Part shown: positions 1 to 13,859 of the stretch, piece after piece
How the letters are laid out: the number at the start of each line of letters is the position of its first letter
Position numbering within the stretch: position 1 is the stretch's first letter
Assembly: GCA_964017235.1 (NCBI GenBank)
Contig: OZ024928.1
Coordinates: forward strand, 87,663,566-87,727,565
Direction of reading: 5' to 3'
DNA length: 64,000 nt
Source: Sabellastarte sp. h YS-2021
Lineage: Eukaryota > Annelida > Polychaeta > Sabellida > Sabellidae
Notes under the pieces: model-generated
Databases searched by the model: none
What the model saw: the letters and a program-made list of their open reading frames with translations, nothing else
What the model was told of the DNA's origin: nothing
Made by a program: the position numbers and the translations under genes

Positions 1-1228
1 TCAAAATTGCATCACCATTTTTGGAAAAAGCAATGTTATGTAGTGCAAATATTAATAACAAATATTTTATCTGATTTGATGAGTGATGCACTTAGGTAAC
101 ATTAAAGTTATTTAACCTAATAATCTACTGCATAAAATGTATACTAAGTATGTATGTGTAATACAGAACTGTAAATAATGACCTTATCTAATAATGAAGT
201 AGTAATCGTATAGAAGCAAGTAGCAAGTATAATTTTAATAAACTGTAACACATAAACCACACTGTGTTCTACTTCCTTGGGTTGAGTTGAGTCCTCCTGA
301 ACTTATGTAATTACTCTTTAGAAAACTCCTGATTTGAGGCAATCTTTCTACACTCTAATTACCTAACAGAGTCAGATACACAGGGTATTTGACTTCCTCT
401 CAGACAAGACCTTTACAAGAAGTTTGATTGCCTTGAGTAGCATTTCTTTATTGATGATAAGCCTTGATCTTTGTCAAAAGGAAATTCTTCTGAAAATGTC
501 CCTACCATATTTCTCATGAACCCGAGGAATATCTAGCTTTAGAATGATGTGCAGGTGTCACAAGTTTGTAAATGCATGCCCCCCTACAAAGCATTTACAT
601 TCTGGTATGTAGACAGTTGGCAGCAATAAAATATTTTCCATGAATAACAAATAAAGGCTATTAAAGCATATAAAAGATCATTTCTCTATTTCTCTGTTTA
701 AACATCTCCAGCAAAAAAAGTTTGTTTTTTGTGTGCTGTTGGGCGGGACTCACAAAACAAGGCAGGGTTCTAAATTTAAGCTTTGACATTACATCACAAT
801 AGAAAAAGATTACAATATACTTCTAAGATTTGGAAATATTGAAATAATCTACTAATGGCTGTGTCACCGCTTCCTATGTAGTTTGTTCTGTGAATATATG
901 TTTCTCCCTGGACAACTTTGTTCGTATGCCTCTGAAACAAGACCTTGTATCTTCTTTGTAAATGTTGAAGAACAAATTGGCCCCTACATCTATCCCAGCC
1001 AAAGTAATACAGCTGTAAATATAAAGTTTTACTTGTGTGACTTCACTGTCACGTGGGTTACATGGCGTTACATCAGCAATCATCTGTGTTTGTTTATTTT
1101 TTTATAGATAACACTTAAATTGAAAGTAGACAGACAGAATGAATACAATGACCTTTAAAGTTCATAACTACAATAAATTTTAATTCACTGAAAACTACAA
1201 CTTGAACAGATTATGTTTTCAAGAATTG
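1..1228. other. AT-rich stretch without a recognisable gene
   Basis: I see no splice-framed coding segment, repeat array or RNA gene here. The short open frames near 870-1110 overlap on both strands and have no family resemblance. Exons of the GPCR gene at 15.4-16.0 kb (minus strand) could lie here, but none was recognised. Confidence 0.4.
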
Positions 1229-1433
1229 TCGGTCTGTGGGTAACACACTCAGCTAGAGACACAGAGGATCTTGGTTCAGTCTCAAGTACAGACAGATGCA
1301 TGGTGTCTCGGCTGACCACTGAAAATGGCAGTTCTCTGTCAGTACGTCACATCCGCAGTGGCAGGCTAAACAACCTTAGGGACATTGATAAATGGTCATT
1401 CCTGAGCTTTACCATCTTTCAGTTTTTGGGAAT
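1229..1433 (+). mobile_element. tRNA-derived SINE copy
   Basis: The head reads GTCTGTGGGTAACACACTC, an A-box-like segment matching the head of the SINE at 60.65-60.76 kb (minus), and a weak B-box-like GGTTCAGTC follows. The body (CAGTGGCAGGCTAA, then GATAAATGGTCATTCCTGAG) matches the reverse strand of 60.12-60.20 kb. Agreement over both head and body shows a dispersed family. The copy is degraded and has no coding capacity. Exact ends are uncertain by 10-20 bases. Confidence 0.65.
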
Positions 1434-2806
1434 GTCATTATATCTTATGTTGTGTTTCTGCAGCCAGGATGGGCCAAATAACACTCTGACTCCTATATCA
1501 AAGGAGAAATTGCACTGAGCAGCATAAATCCAAGACAATGAAATAAATCATTTCTTACACTTGATTTTTCTTAGTTGGACATTAATAAAAAGTATTTAAT
1601 GAAATTACAAGAGACTGTATTGGATATCAGTTTCGTTATTTTCATTAACTGTTTCAGATATCTGTCATATGTTCTAATTAAATTGTTAGAATATTGTATA
1701 ATTTTACCACTATTTAATCCAACAAAAGAATCATGGTTTCATGTGAGACAGGCTTATCACTTACAAGTACTAGGTTGTCAATTTACATTTTCTTGTCATA
1801 TAATAAAATCAGTCCATTATCCTACGCTTTTAGATTAAACACCCATGTCACAATTCTATTTAGTAATAATAATAAATGGATATTTTTGTTATTTTTATAT
1901 TATTAGCCTTTTCCCCCCCTCACCACCCCCCTGAGAAGGGTCATTGTATTGTAATCACTTATGTTTGTCAGTTTCTTTGTCCACTCACTAACTCAAAAAC
2001 CGTACAGGGGATCAAATTCACCTTTTCACACAAAGTGGAGTCTGCTTTCCACTATGTTACACATCAGTGATTTTTTGAGTAATGTCATTTTTTATGCTGT
2101 CATTTTTATAACATTTTATGTAGAATATGGTTTTGCCACATGAACTTCCCCTGGCCTTGATATTTCAACTTATATTGCATTTTTTGTGTCATGATTTCTA
2201 CAAACGCTGTTCTCAACCTCTCAAATATTTACTTCCGGATCGCCAGGTAAGGTGTTTTTGCTCCCCCAGGCATTGCTTGTTTACAGAGTAAAAGTAAATT
2301 AGTGGTAATATGACTCAGTTATTTGCAGCTCTGAATAGCAGTCTCTCATTAAATATCACAGAAGGAATCCACAATAGTTCATCCTGGAAAACTTATATGG
2401 AGAGTCTAATTATGTCTAACTAAAAACATACGTCTGTCTTATAGGATAATGTTTCTAAGATTTCAACAGTCACATTTCTCTTCAAAATGCCATCTAAGTG
2501 CCAGAGGACCACTCCAGATTACCCGAGTGATTAACAAGCTGGTCACTCAATTGCATGGGCTTTCCCTCTGTGCTTATGGATTGGAACTTAGGTCATTCTA
2601 TTTCCAATTGGGCTTTTATAGTGTTTAATCTCTCCTTTTATTAAGAGGAATCTAAGGCACAGCAGCATCAAAACGGTTGACCAAATTTCAGCATCCAAGG
2701 ACATGAAATGGATTGAGCACCACAGAGAATGGTAGGGGGACATTAAGACTAGGGTGGGTTTACCTTGGAGAAGAGGTAGGATTTCAGTTTCATTCTGAAA
2801 GGGAGC

Positions 2807-3181
2807 TGGACAAATGGGCCCTTTGCCATATCGGCCCTCGGGAAATCGGCCCCCCTAAAAAAGTCAGCCCTGGGCATATCGGCCCCCTAAAAATATGGCC
2901 TTGGACAATTCAGCACCCAGTTGAAAACTTTTGTAATAAAAAACCTATTTTTAGACCTGGCATTCGACTGGGTTGATAAAGCTATCTCTTAAGGATTATC
3001 AAAACAGAAAAATGAGGTGTCCTTTTCAACAGAAACTGCATGCCTTAATATTTATAGCTATTTAACATCTAGGGACCGATTTGACCAGAGGGTTATTTCC
3101 AAGGGGGACGATTTGACTAGCTAACTTTTATCTGGGGGACCGATTTTACGGGGGCAGATTTTGTAAAGGGCTGAATTGTCT
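2807..3181. mobile_element. Inverted-repeat (foldback/MITE-like) element with ATCGGCCC motifs
   Basis: The left end (GGACAAATGGGCCCTTTGCC) is an imperfect inverted copy of the right end, whose reverse complement begins AGACAATTCAGCCCTTTAC. The similarity runs about 60 bases inwards through repeated ATCGGCCCCC / CGATTT-GGGGG blocks. It is non-coding. No convincing target-site duplication was seen, though TTCTGAAAG occurs just outside both ends. The superfamily is undetermined. Confidence 0.6.
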
Positions 3182-6059
3182 ATGGTTCTTTCTGAAAGAG
3201 GCAATGGAGGGGGAGGCATGAATCTTATCAGGAAGAGTATTCCAAATAGTGAGAGGATCAGAAGGAAATGTATAACCAAACTGAGGTACTAAGGACTGGT
3301 CCCGATATTACAATACCTCGTGAGTTTCTATTGGGGGGGAATGAATTTCTACTAAACTCAAGTGAGATTTTACATGAAAGGCAATGCATTTAAATAACAA
3401 GTATGTGAACAACAAGATTGCATGCATGAGTTTATTTGCAATCTAGTAATGTCAAAATGTCTTTTTTTATAAAGGTTCTGCTGATATTACATTAGCTCTT
3501 GAAAGCTCATTCATAAAGCCCAGCATTTAATCTAAATGCACTTGATGGTCACTTTGCCATTATTTCTGTTGTAAAAATCTTATAGCTATGGAATCAAGCT
3601 TGTGACAATGTAACCCTGACTGTCATAAGGCATACAGTTCCCCACCTCTCATACCTTGACCTATACCCTTTGGCTTATGGTGCTGTAGAACTCTAAATTG
3701 TTTAATTCATGTTTGAGTGTGTACCGCAGTGAGAACGAAAAAAAGTTGTAATATTTAATCTGAACGACCATCACTGTGATTAAAATTCTGATGCAGATTA
3801 CTTGATTTCACCAATCAAAATACGTCTTTTAAATCATAAGTTTTACACATCAGCGATCTTGATTGACTTAGAATTAAAATTCATTAATGCATCAGTTTGT
3901 ACCAGTTTGAGATTTGTGCAACATGGAATGGAAGGGGAAAAGAACATGAAAATCTTGACGTTCACATATTTACAAATATTGCTATTGCACATATTGCTAT
4001 TAGCATGCAATTCGATGTCCATGTTTTTTTAACAAGGCAGTGCTGTGGCAGATTCTGTCTTGATTGTACTGGAAAATTCAAAGGACTGAGACCCATTTCC
4101 AGTAAATCTAGTTACATCCATACAACTAGCAATTATATCTACTCGGGTGGATATTTGAAGCCAACAGATTACCCACTTGAATTAATGAGTTGCAGGATGC
4201 TGGTATAATGTTTCTGTAAAAAATGTCCTTGGGCATTTTATTTTTCACTTGTTCGTACTCAATACAGCAGCTTCATCTTGCAGTTTGGTAGCTGCTGGTG
4301 CTATCAAGTAACAAAATTATTAAGAAAAAAAGTCATTGAGATGTTATTTTATTTTTATCCATTTGTCCAATCAATGAATCGTACAGAGTGTACAAAAAAG
4401 CTAGAACAAAATAACAAAAGTTACATATAAATACAATACATCATACCAAGCACACTTTCAAATAATTACATGTGTAAGTATATATGTAGTTTGATTAAAA
4501 TATGCATTTATGAAGGTCTAAAATTGATAATCACATTATTACGGGTGTAAACAATTGATAAAAACACTATTTTTCCACGACAAATTTAAGTACATCGCAA
4601 GTGCTTTATCTTTCACCATACTTTGTGATAAACCTAAAATCCCTGATTTAGAAGATTTTCTAGATATTGCCCACTAACATAGATCTGGTTCATTACAGTA
4701 TTCCATTTTACGATCATCAGCTTTCTCTAAAACCTAAAACAATAATTGTATTACAGTTCAGTAAATGCCTTCATCTTATAACAAATAACATTTATTTTTC
4801 CATATCAATGATATCACCAATCCAATAACTTCACTTCAAAATTGGAGATTTCAGTAGTGTTACTAATTATTGTAATAACTTAGAGTAATGAGGTTAATGT
4901 TCTAATCTAGAAGCAGTGAATTGTTACAGTAATTTTAACAATACTATACTGTTATCTCTTAGAACTTCCCTCAGTAAATTATCATCAAAGACAAATGTTA
5001 TACTGATAGTTCCTGTAGAGAAACTATAATATTTGCTGATAACTTGTTTGATGCGTTATCTGATAGGTAAACTGGATATATTAACCAAGGTAATAAATTT
5101 TATGTGTTTTTACTGAAACTCCAAAGTTTAATCATAGTTGCCTTTCTCTTCCTGTTACACAAACTAATATGCTCATTTATTTATTTATTTGGCTCATATG
5201 TCACTTTCAGCACATTACATAGACCATTCCTTGTTCTTGATGAGAAGTTTTAGTCTGAAGGAGAGTATTGCATTTCAGTTGAGCAAACCTCTATACTTTT
5301 ATGGTAACCACCAGGCATAGGGTTTAGTAAGATTATGTTCTGTTAACATATCTGGACAAATAGATCCATACTTGAGATATATCCGGTGAAGCAGGGCACA
5401 CTAATCAAGCTGGAAAGGGAGTGAATGTGCCCTTACTCTATGACATCGCAGTAGGAACGTCTCAAAGCTTACTTCTATCAGGAAAGTATCAGAATATAAT
5501 TATAGTGATAATAAAGTGGCAATGGCATAATTTTCGAACTTTTTTTCTATTTTTCTAACTTAAATATATTCATTATTTCTTCCAGTTTATAAAAACCTTC
5601 TAATTTTTAGGAATTGTGTAAGAAAATCAATAGCCCTTACTATTACATTTCATGTCTATCTTCATTTCCTTTAATAACTTTAGATTTCTAAAGAATGCAA
5701 TAAACTTCAACACCGGATAGAAATTTAAATAATTGAGAAGCTTTTTCATCAAGTTCGAGGAAAAAGTTATCGCTTGATTTTCATGACAGTATATGTATTT
5801 TTCATTAAGTTTCTAAATAACTTAACTTTTATAGCGCTCCATCTCCACTAAAAAACAGATACTAAATTGTGACACAAAGAACAAATTCCAATTTCAATAA
5901 TCCATCCACCAGAAAAATTGGTTGGCCCAATACAAGCAACGGGAGAAAGGGGCAAGAGTAGATATACTTAAAGTCCAAAGTCGAGAGGTTAAAGAGCATT
6001 TAAAATCAGTCATTCCTCAGTGAGAGGTGTTGCCATATACATGGCAAGTGCCAGATAAT
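3182..6059. other. Stretch without a recognised gene
   Basis: About 2.9 kb of AT-rich sequence with only short chance open frames (for example near 3.8-4.2 kb). I found no domain, exon pair or clear repeat. Confidence 0.4.
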
Positions 6060-7240
6060 AACTAGACCTAGCGCATTGGAGAACCTATTCAAATTGTATC
6101 CACTAGAAAGAAAACTCACCAAAGCCAATCAACTATCACTTAACCTTGAAGGAGGAGCCCAAAGTGAAAATGGACCACATCAAAAGATTCTTAGCCCATG
6201 ACTTCCTACAGGTTGGTGTGACATTGCAAACCTCTAGGAACACGAAAAAGCAAGTTATAAGCACTTTTAATTTTGGCTATCCTCATTGGACCTTGGGCCA
6301 AAGGTCAAATCTGATCACATCAAAAGATTCCTAACCCATGATATCCTATAGGATGGTTTCACATTACATTTTCCTATCCTTGTTTGACCTTGGATGAGGG
6401 GTCCAAAGTCAAATCTGACCACATCAGAAGATTCCCAGTCCATGATTTCCCATAAGTTGGTTTCACATTGCAAACCTCTAGGACCAATAATAAGACTTTT
6501 AGGTTTGGCTATCCTCGCTTGACCTTGAAGGAGGAGCCCAAGGTCAAATCCGACCACACCAAAAAATTCCCAGCCCTTGATTTCCTACAGGTTGGTTTTC
6601 CATCCCAAACCTCTAGGACCAATAATAAGCGAGTTATAAGCACTTTTAAGTTTGGTTATCCTCATTTGACCTTGAAGGAGGATCCAAGATAAAATCTGAC
6701 CAAACCAAAAGATTCCCAGCCCATGATGTCCTATAGGTTGGTTTACCATCCAAACCTGTATGACCAATAATAAGCGAGTTATAAGCACTCTTATGTTTGG
6801 CTATCCTCGTTTGACCTTGAAGGAGGGGTCTAAGGTCAAATCCGACCACACAAAAAGATTCCCAACCCATGATTTCCTATAGGTTGGTTTACCCTCCCAA
6901 ACCTCTAAGGCCAATAATAAGGGATATATAAGCACTTTTCATGACTGACAAAGAAACGCCCATGGCGGCCATCTTGTTGTTCAAAATGAGGTCTAAAATA
7001 TTCCCAGTCCAGATTTTGTAATGAGGAACATATCCTGGGAATTTGAGACTTCTACCTATAATACCCTTTGCTCTAGAGGGCCAACAAAAGTCCCTGCTTA
7101 AAGCCGAATAAACGTCCCTGGCGGCCATCTTGTTTTTCAAAATGAGGCCAAAAATATTCCCAGGCAAGATTTTATGATTATGAATATATCCTACAAATTT
7201 GAGGATTCTAGCTATAATATTTTTTGCTAGAGCAGTAACG
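6060..7240 (+). repeat. Family A array-bearing dispersed element, copy 1
   Basis: About six head-to-tail monomers of roughly 145 bases carry the anchors CCTTGAAGGAGGAGCCCAAG, ATTCCCAGCCCATGATTTCC and CCTCTAGGACCAATAATAAG. A non-array tail follows, with two copies of GGCGGCCATCTTGTT and ending near AGAGCAGTAAC. The leader (AACTAGAC..., CAAATTGTATCCAC) and the tail both match the element at 54.23-55.76 kb in the same order. This is therefore one dispersed element with a variable internal array rather than a simple satellite. Monomers carry TGACCTTGA and CAAGGTCAAA half-sites. Open frames inside it are repeat shadows. Confidence 0.85.
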
Positions 7241-7382
7241 GTGAAATCTCTCTACACACTGCGGCATCGGCGTAACAAAGCGAATCCATAGTATCCACCA
7301 GATGCTATCCAGTTTATACAAATAATATACATATCAAAGCTGTAACAATGCTGTGACTATAAAGGTGTAGAGAGGATTTCAC
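7241..7382. mobile_element. Short inverted-repeat MITE
   Basis: GTGAAATCTCTCTACAC at 7241-7257 is mirrored by GTGTAGAGAGGATTTCAC at 7365-7382, giving terminal inverted repeats of about 17 bases with one indel around a 140-base element. It abuts the 3' end of the family A element. The other family A copy shares sequence only up to AGAGCAGTAAC, so this unit is probably a separate insertion. No target duplication is evident. Confidence 0.55.
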
Positions 7383-9290
7383 TGTCAGACACATGATATG
7401 CTAGTCCTCAGCAACCAGTTGAGTTTCTTTATTGTTCTAGATTACACATACAAATGTGTTAAGAGTGAAATTTAATGAGATTTTTTTTCATCCCAGGACG
7501 AAAACTTCCCCCCCCCCCCTTTAAGAAATAGGTAAGATTTCATTACTTCCTAAAGGGGGCAACAGAGGAGGATGCGTGGATGGCCATTCCACACTGTACA
7601 TGCATTAAAAGGTCAACATCAGCCAAATTGTTTCACTTATTTATGAATAAATGACCAACACTATTACTAGCAGTAAATGATGGGATGGAATGTTTCTAGG
7701 AATTTAATAATCTGTTAGTTGGTTTACTATATATATATATGCCAAATTCTTCACTGAACTTCAGTAAAAGTGAAAGTACTCTAAGATAGAACTTAACGAA
7801 AAGAACAGTGGTCAGATCAGTGATCAGAGTGGTGTCACTCCAAATGCTGTAGCCAGTGTTAGGTTCAGAATTATCATACACATCCAATTATCCTTCAGCA
7901 TTTTACTTGCAGTGAAAATTGTTATTCGGGGGGTCTGATAGGATTCCGGATATATGAAATTTCTGCAGCCTATAAACCTCCTCAACTACATAAACTCCTT
8001 TCAGCTTTTTAAGTCACCTGTACCTAATATGAAGTGAAAGCTGTAATCAGTTCACTGATATTATATTTACATGTCTGCCGGCCTCATAATTAACAGGACA
8101 AAACTATCATGGAAATAGTCAAAATGTCATCAAATTAAACTACTATTGGCCTAAAATGAGTGTCCCATCTGCTCAATATCATGTGGACATAACTGCTGGG
8201 GTCATAATGATGAAATAAAACTATCATGGAATCAGTCTGACTGCCACTCAATCAAATTACCTTTTGCATAAAACGAGTGTTTCGCCCATCTTCACGCAGA
8301 CATGTTTTCATCGAAAAAAATCCTATCAGAAACCAAGTGATCATTAATGTGTGCAGTTCTTTGTAACTATTGGTCATACATAAATCAGGAAGTAGTACCT
8401 GACGTCATGATATACGTCATAATACCAACCGGAAATAGGTAATCTGTACATAGCAAAAGGTGCACAACACACGTAAATGAATTTCAAGTGCAATGGGTTG
8501 GTTACACTTAGTATAGTGGTGTAGAAGTAATGACTTTAACACCTGATCCTAGCATGGGTCTGTCTTAATTTTTATTAATGCACATATTAACTTCTTAGTC
8601 TATATTTTTAAAAGTAACATTGCTTTAATCAGTTAAATGCCAAACAAATATTATTGATAAATATTTTAAATAAACCTCTTTAACCTTATCTGGTGTAGAA
8701 ATGTTTGTATATAAATTAGAAACTTTACTATTAGTGTTTGAGTATGTGTTATTGTATAAAGTAAATGTGGTAACAATGAATTATATTTCCCAACCCTTCA
8801 ATTTACCCGTGTCAGTAAAATTATCATGCCAAAATACAGGCTATTCAGTTGTATTATGAGTTGCAAGGAAGGTAATTACTCTATCAGGATTGTGTGACAA
8901 TAAGGCATATTAATTTTCTTCGCGTATAAACCCTTGTAATTGATGAATAAGAAATGTTTTAATTATCATTTAAAATTAATAAACCCGTTTTATTATATTT
9001 ATATTTCTTTTGGGAAGTTTACAAATGGCTATCAGGGGTTAGCACACACGGACAGACCCTGTGATTTTTGTATAATTTTCAGGCTTTAGCCAGTTTTGTA
9101 GGAAGGAGACCTTTGCAAGTGTGTCTTGCTTACAAAGCAAGTAAATATTGTGGCCTGGCTGTGAGTTAGTTATTTCTGCGGCCATGCCTAAATTAAATCA
9201 CAAACCAGTTTCCCCTGAATAGCTATGGAGTGCTCTATGTGTGGTGAAAATACCTACAGACCACCTGCATTCCACTTGCGTGTCACTTAT
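7383..9290. other. Stretch without a recognised gene
   Basis: AT-rich sequence with a short TA microsatellite (about 7728-7740) and a C-run at about 7508. Short related blocks recur at 8.1-8.3 kb (ACAAAACTATCATGGAA, then ATAAAACTATCATGGAA), suggesting an old local duplication. No exon was recognised. Confidence 0.35.
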
Positions 9291-9349
9291 AAGTGGATCC
9301 CTTTTCATTCTGTGACCAGCATGTAGATACACGTATGGTGGGATGTAAT

Positions 9350-9790
9350 ATGAGAGGCTTAAATTACCAAAGAAAAATCATTGTTAGGAGTGTCACTAGC
9401 TGTTACAGATACACACAGGCATCTTTTATTTTCAAAAGACTCCATTGGTTGTCAGTCGAATTTCGCTGCAAATTCAAAACAGTCATTTTGGTTTATAAGC
9501 TTTTCACAATGGTCATCCAAGCTAGCTTGGTCTCTTTTGTCTATTCGTTGTGGCAGACATGAAACAAAATACAACCATTCCGATAGAAGGTTCTGGCAGG
9601 TTCCTCAATTCTAGCCTTCTGTATATAAATAAAAAAACACTTTGGTCACAGTTTTGCTTTTGATGATTTGGAATGATTTACCTAATGATGTTCATTCTAT
9701 CCCAACTCCTGCCTGCTTCAGAAAAAAAGCTCAAGTCTCATCTCTTTAAAAATATTTCCCACCTTCGCATATAAAGTACTGGTGTAGCGT
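9350..9790 (+). mobile_element. Decayed 3' end of a non-LTR retrotransposon (LINE ORF2 C-terminus)
   Basis: In one frame the translation reads FKRLHWLSVEFRCKFKTVIL. This is the characteristic segment after the reverse transcriptase domain of many CR1/Jockey-type elements (usual form RLHWLPV..RI.FKI). Further on, in shifted frames, come SDRRFWQVPQF and a tail resembling the family's C-terminal LWN.LP / FKSHLF region (near 9660-9760). At least two frameshifts separate these pieces, so it is an old, 5'-truncated and inactive copy. Clade assignment is tentative. Confidence 0.6.
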
Positions 9791-12700
9791 CAGATAATTC
9801 TACCCCCAAAAAGTGAGTGGGGTGCAAACAAATGCCAAAATATTTGCCCTTTAAAGGGATTAAAGGGACCACTTTTCCTTTTCACTGAACACTCTTTCTA
9901 TTTAATTAAGAGATTGACATATTGCTTCTTTACTAATGATAATACGAATTAATTGGTGTCCAAAACTTATTTCAAATGAATGTATTAAATAACAAGATAT
10001 TATATAAAATTAATTACAAAAATGTGTTTAGATAATAAAATAGTATAATGAATTATTACATAGCATAGAGGTAAGGTCTACAGAAAAAAGTAGACCTTCT
10101 ACATATTTCAAAACTGTTCATTTTTGTAAGACTCCTAATCAAGATTTAACAACAGATGTTTTTTTTTCAGTTTGATATCACTTCACAAATTTTTAATGTT
10201 TATAACTTCATTTAATTAGAGTATATTTACAAGTAATCCAGTTTTACTGTTCAAAGAAACAGAATTCAAACAGAGGTAGATTAAAGGGACTATAAACTGT
10301 GGCTTCTTATTGAAGTCTCCAGTTCCAGGACTTTGATGTTTCAGAAACCATAGTGCACTGTGGGTATCATTGTTAGTGTTAATAATCCTATTAAGTGTTC
10401 AATCAGGGGTTGTGTCATGGCTTCTTACAAATTCCTATCGGACTTCCAAGAATTAGATCCTGAAGATAAGTTTTTAAAATTAATGAAACTGCAGAATTGT
10501 TATTTAAGAAAGTTAATAAAATTTTTAGTTAAAATTTTGGAATATAGGGGGGAAAATGTGTTAAATTAACAGGTATGACTTGTGTTTATAATGATAAATG
10601 TCCATTTAGCCAAAATGTTAATATTGTTATGTATTACACACTATTTTTTGTCAATGTGGTTAATACTGCCCTTTCAGGCCGGGTGTTGCAGTACGTAGTT
10701 GTGATATTGTATTGCATGCATGTAACACACTGTCAGTTTAATAAAAAATGTATCTATCCATCTATTTATCTACATATGGCTATAAAAAGGAGTTGGATTG
10801 ACGATACCTCCTGACATGTCTTGAAAGTGGAGAAATGATACTCTTCCCATCAACAAAGAAAGGACAGACTTTTGTATGAAAAAGAGTTAAAAGATAAGTT
10901 AAAATAGACTATTAAATACCCACCTTATACACATAATCTTTTTGATTTGTTTGCCTTGATTAAACAGTGTGTCCTATATTACATTTAAATGTTATTATTT
11001 TTAATATGTCAGTTGAATGTAATGTCTGCATAAACCATATGAGTAAATGAATTTGCGGAGTTATTCCTAGACTTTACCCATTTTTCTCCAATGAGTACAT
11101 CAAATCAGGATAATACCACATAATCCTCTTGATTTGATTGACTTCGATCATCATTGCAATCATCAGTGATTATTTGTTAGGCTCAAATCTCAATGGTATT
11201 ACCGCTTGATAGGTGTATTAGGGGCCAGTTACACTTACATGGATACCCACGGATATAGGTCACGGTTCCATATATGGTAACTGACAAGGATCTCTTGTGG
11301 ATCATGGGTTTTGGGGAGGGGGAATGTTTAACTAGTGAGTGATTTACGGACACATCACGGATAACTCTACGGATAATAAGGATGCCACAAGGATGTTAGG
11401 GACACATTTCGTTGCTTGCAGATGGCCCCCGGATACATGTCCGTGACCACCCGCAGTACAGCGGAAACACTCCAGGACACGCCAGGACAACCCTGAATAG
11501 TTAATTGCACCCCATAACATACTCTTCTCTAACAAAGGAATGCAGAATTTGATGGGGTACATTATTTGGCTGTGAAATATTGCACCCCATAACCCCACCC
11601 CCCACCCCACCCCCATTGTGTGGTATGCATTATTTTTTGCCAAATTTTGCATCCCCCAAAAGACCAAAGCGGAGGGTGCATTACTTGGCAGGGGTGCAAA
11701 ATATGTTATTGACCTGACTATGTCTATGGGATAATGAATATTGACTTGGTTTCTAGTGTTGTGCCTTAGTGTCTCCCTTGGCCAGAGATTAAGCGCCACA
11801 AAAGTCTAGAATGGAAGAGAATAGTATAGATCACAAGTATGTAAATCATGATTTGTGAACTGTGTGTCAATTTGGCAAGTGCCAAATTACGGTATTGCTT
11901 TCAAGTAGGAAATGTAACAAACAAGGTTCACTTATATAAGTGACAAGAGTAATAATACTTTGCACATCTATTGGGAATAAAGATATTGAAGAGAACACGC
12001 ACCTTGGTTTCTTAAAAAGCAACTTGCTTGGAGATGTATAGAAGGAACACAAAATTCAAATTTGATCTATAAGCTTGGCATTTATCAACAACATAGTGTT
12101 AGTGTACTGTCTTTATCACCACTTTTTTCTTGTTTGACAAGACATCACATTTTATTGACGTATTTCTCACATAACTACCACAGCCTCATAGCATGTTTTT
12201 GGCTTCTATTGAAACTAAGACCACGAGTTAAAGGTCGATAGGGACATTTTACTCCTTGTGTTGTACAGGTCCTCGCAATCATGTGACATATCACCCTCCA
12301 CACAAATTGACTTTATACGTCATGTGTTATCCAAGTACTGGCAGAATGTCAGACGTTTCAGGTGATTCTATCCATATCAGGCACATACATATATAGGGAT
12401 TTAGGGCGGTGACCTGCTAGGTAATTATATATTTGCCCAGGGGCTATAAATCTGACACGGCCATCTCAAAAAGTTTATACTGTGTTTATTTTGAACCTGG
12501 AGTATCTTAATCATATTTTTAATTTATCAAATATATTCACTGGACAAACCATTTTACGAACTCACAAACATGTAGTTTTACTGATAAAAATAATAATACA
12601 GAGGTTTTCCAAATTTTTACAATGTGGGCGAGAGTTGTGCAAAATAATATTACTTCATAAAATTCTGCTCATTGAGACGTAATTTAACCTTGATTAAAAT

Positions 12701-13210
12701 AGAATAAATTAAGCATACATCTGGTAAGAAAAAAATGGAAAAAAGGTGATACACATAAAAAATATTTATTTTTTCAAACAATATGATATATTAGTATTCT
12801 ACAGGGAAGCCATCTCATATCAGGATATGATTCTCTGAAGCAAATATACAATTAGAGTTTACAAACAACAAAAAATTGCAACCATCTAGGAATGAAGAAG
12901 CTTCTAAGCAAAACAGTCATTGCAAGTATACCTAGATTACAGCTTTCCCAGCTTGAGTCACAAGCCAAGGGGTATGTGCAATTTTGATGGTATGATTGTG
13001 TCTGCTTTATATTTAGGTAGAATACCTTTGTTGAGATTAGCATTTTGATAGGACGTCTTTGTGTTCATCATAACTGGGGATTTGCATTCAGGACCATTTT
13101 TTTAAATGTTTGAAATACCTCGCGCAAGCTTTCACAAGTTGTACTAAAGTATACTTGCTGGAGCCAGTCATCCTCTACAAAGCAAATATGAAGAGAACTG
13201 CTCCTAAAAC
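9791..13210. other. Stretch without a recognised gene
   Basis: No exon was recognised. At 11.24-11.45 kb there is a local, slightly GC-richer patch in which CACGGATA / ACGGATA-like words recur several times, and at 11.5-11.7 kb runs of CACCCCATAA and CCCCACCCC occur. These look like degenerate simple repeats. The overlapping minus-strand open frame there has no family resemblance. Confidence 0.35.
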
Positions 13211-13722
13211 CCCAGTCACACTACAGGCGTTACGTCCCGCCGTCATAGGCGTTTGGTGAAATGACCCTATCTTTCAACTTTTGTTTGAGGTTTGTATGCA
13301 ACCTTGTGACACAGTGGCAGAAAGTCCATTACCTTACACATTCTACAAAAGTTTTCAAATGTCAAAATTTCTGCCTCCGACAGCCTCACAGTGAGCATGC
13401 GCAGATGAATGTTCTTGCTATGGTAACTGTAGCCCACGGTGTATGTAAGGTTGGTATTTGGTTATCTTTTGGTGTAATACGCCGACATAAGACGAGTGAA
13501 GGTAAATGGACATCTCACCAATGTGTCACAAGATCACAAATTAACCTTGGATGGTAGTTTGAGGACAGGGACATTTTGCCCAACACCTATAACCTCGAAT
13601 TGATCTGCCTGGAGTGTGGTGGAAATATCAAATCCCGAAAGATATAAGGCATCCTTGGAGATGGATTTGCCACCGAGTAAAACCTCTAACAGTGGGACGT
13701 AGCACCTGTAGTGTGACCAGGG
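13211..13722. mobile_element. Inverted-repeat DNA element (MITE/foldback), ~510 bp
   Basis: The left end CCCAGTCACACTACAGGCGT is repeated in inverted form at the right end (reverse complement CCCTGGTCACACTACAGGTG), and the match continues through TACGTCCC. Terminal repeats are therefore about 28 bases with a few mismatches. The interior has no transposase-like frame, so it would be non-autonomous. No clear target-site duplication was found. Confidence 0.7.
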
Positions 13723-13859
13723 CATAAGGAAAAGGGAGCGACCTTATACTGTTACCAACAACATCAGAAACCACAGGTGAAAAGAAATTGTAACTTCCAT
13801 TGATCCATAGAATAGGAAAACTTCCTGAGAATGAAGATGATACTATAATACTTCGATTC

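Noticed and set aside
6146-7167. Open frames of 60-92 aa on both strands at 6.1-7.2 kb, and similar ones at 54.6-55.5 kb
   Set aside because: They follow the family A monomer period and recur in both copies. They are repeat shadows.
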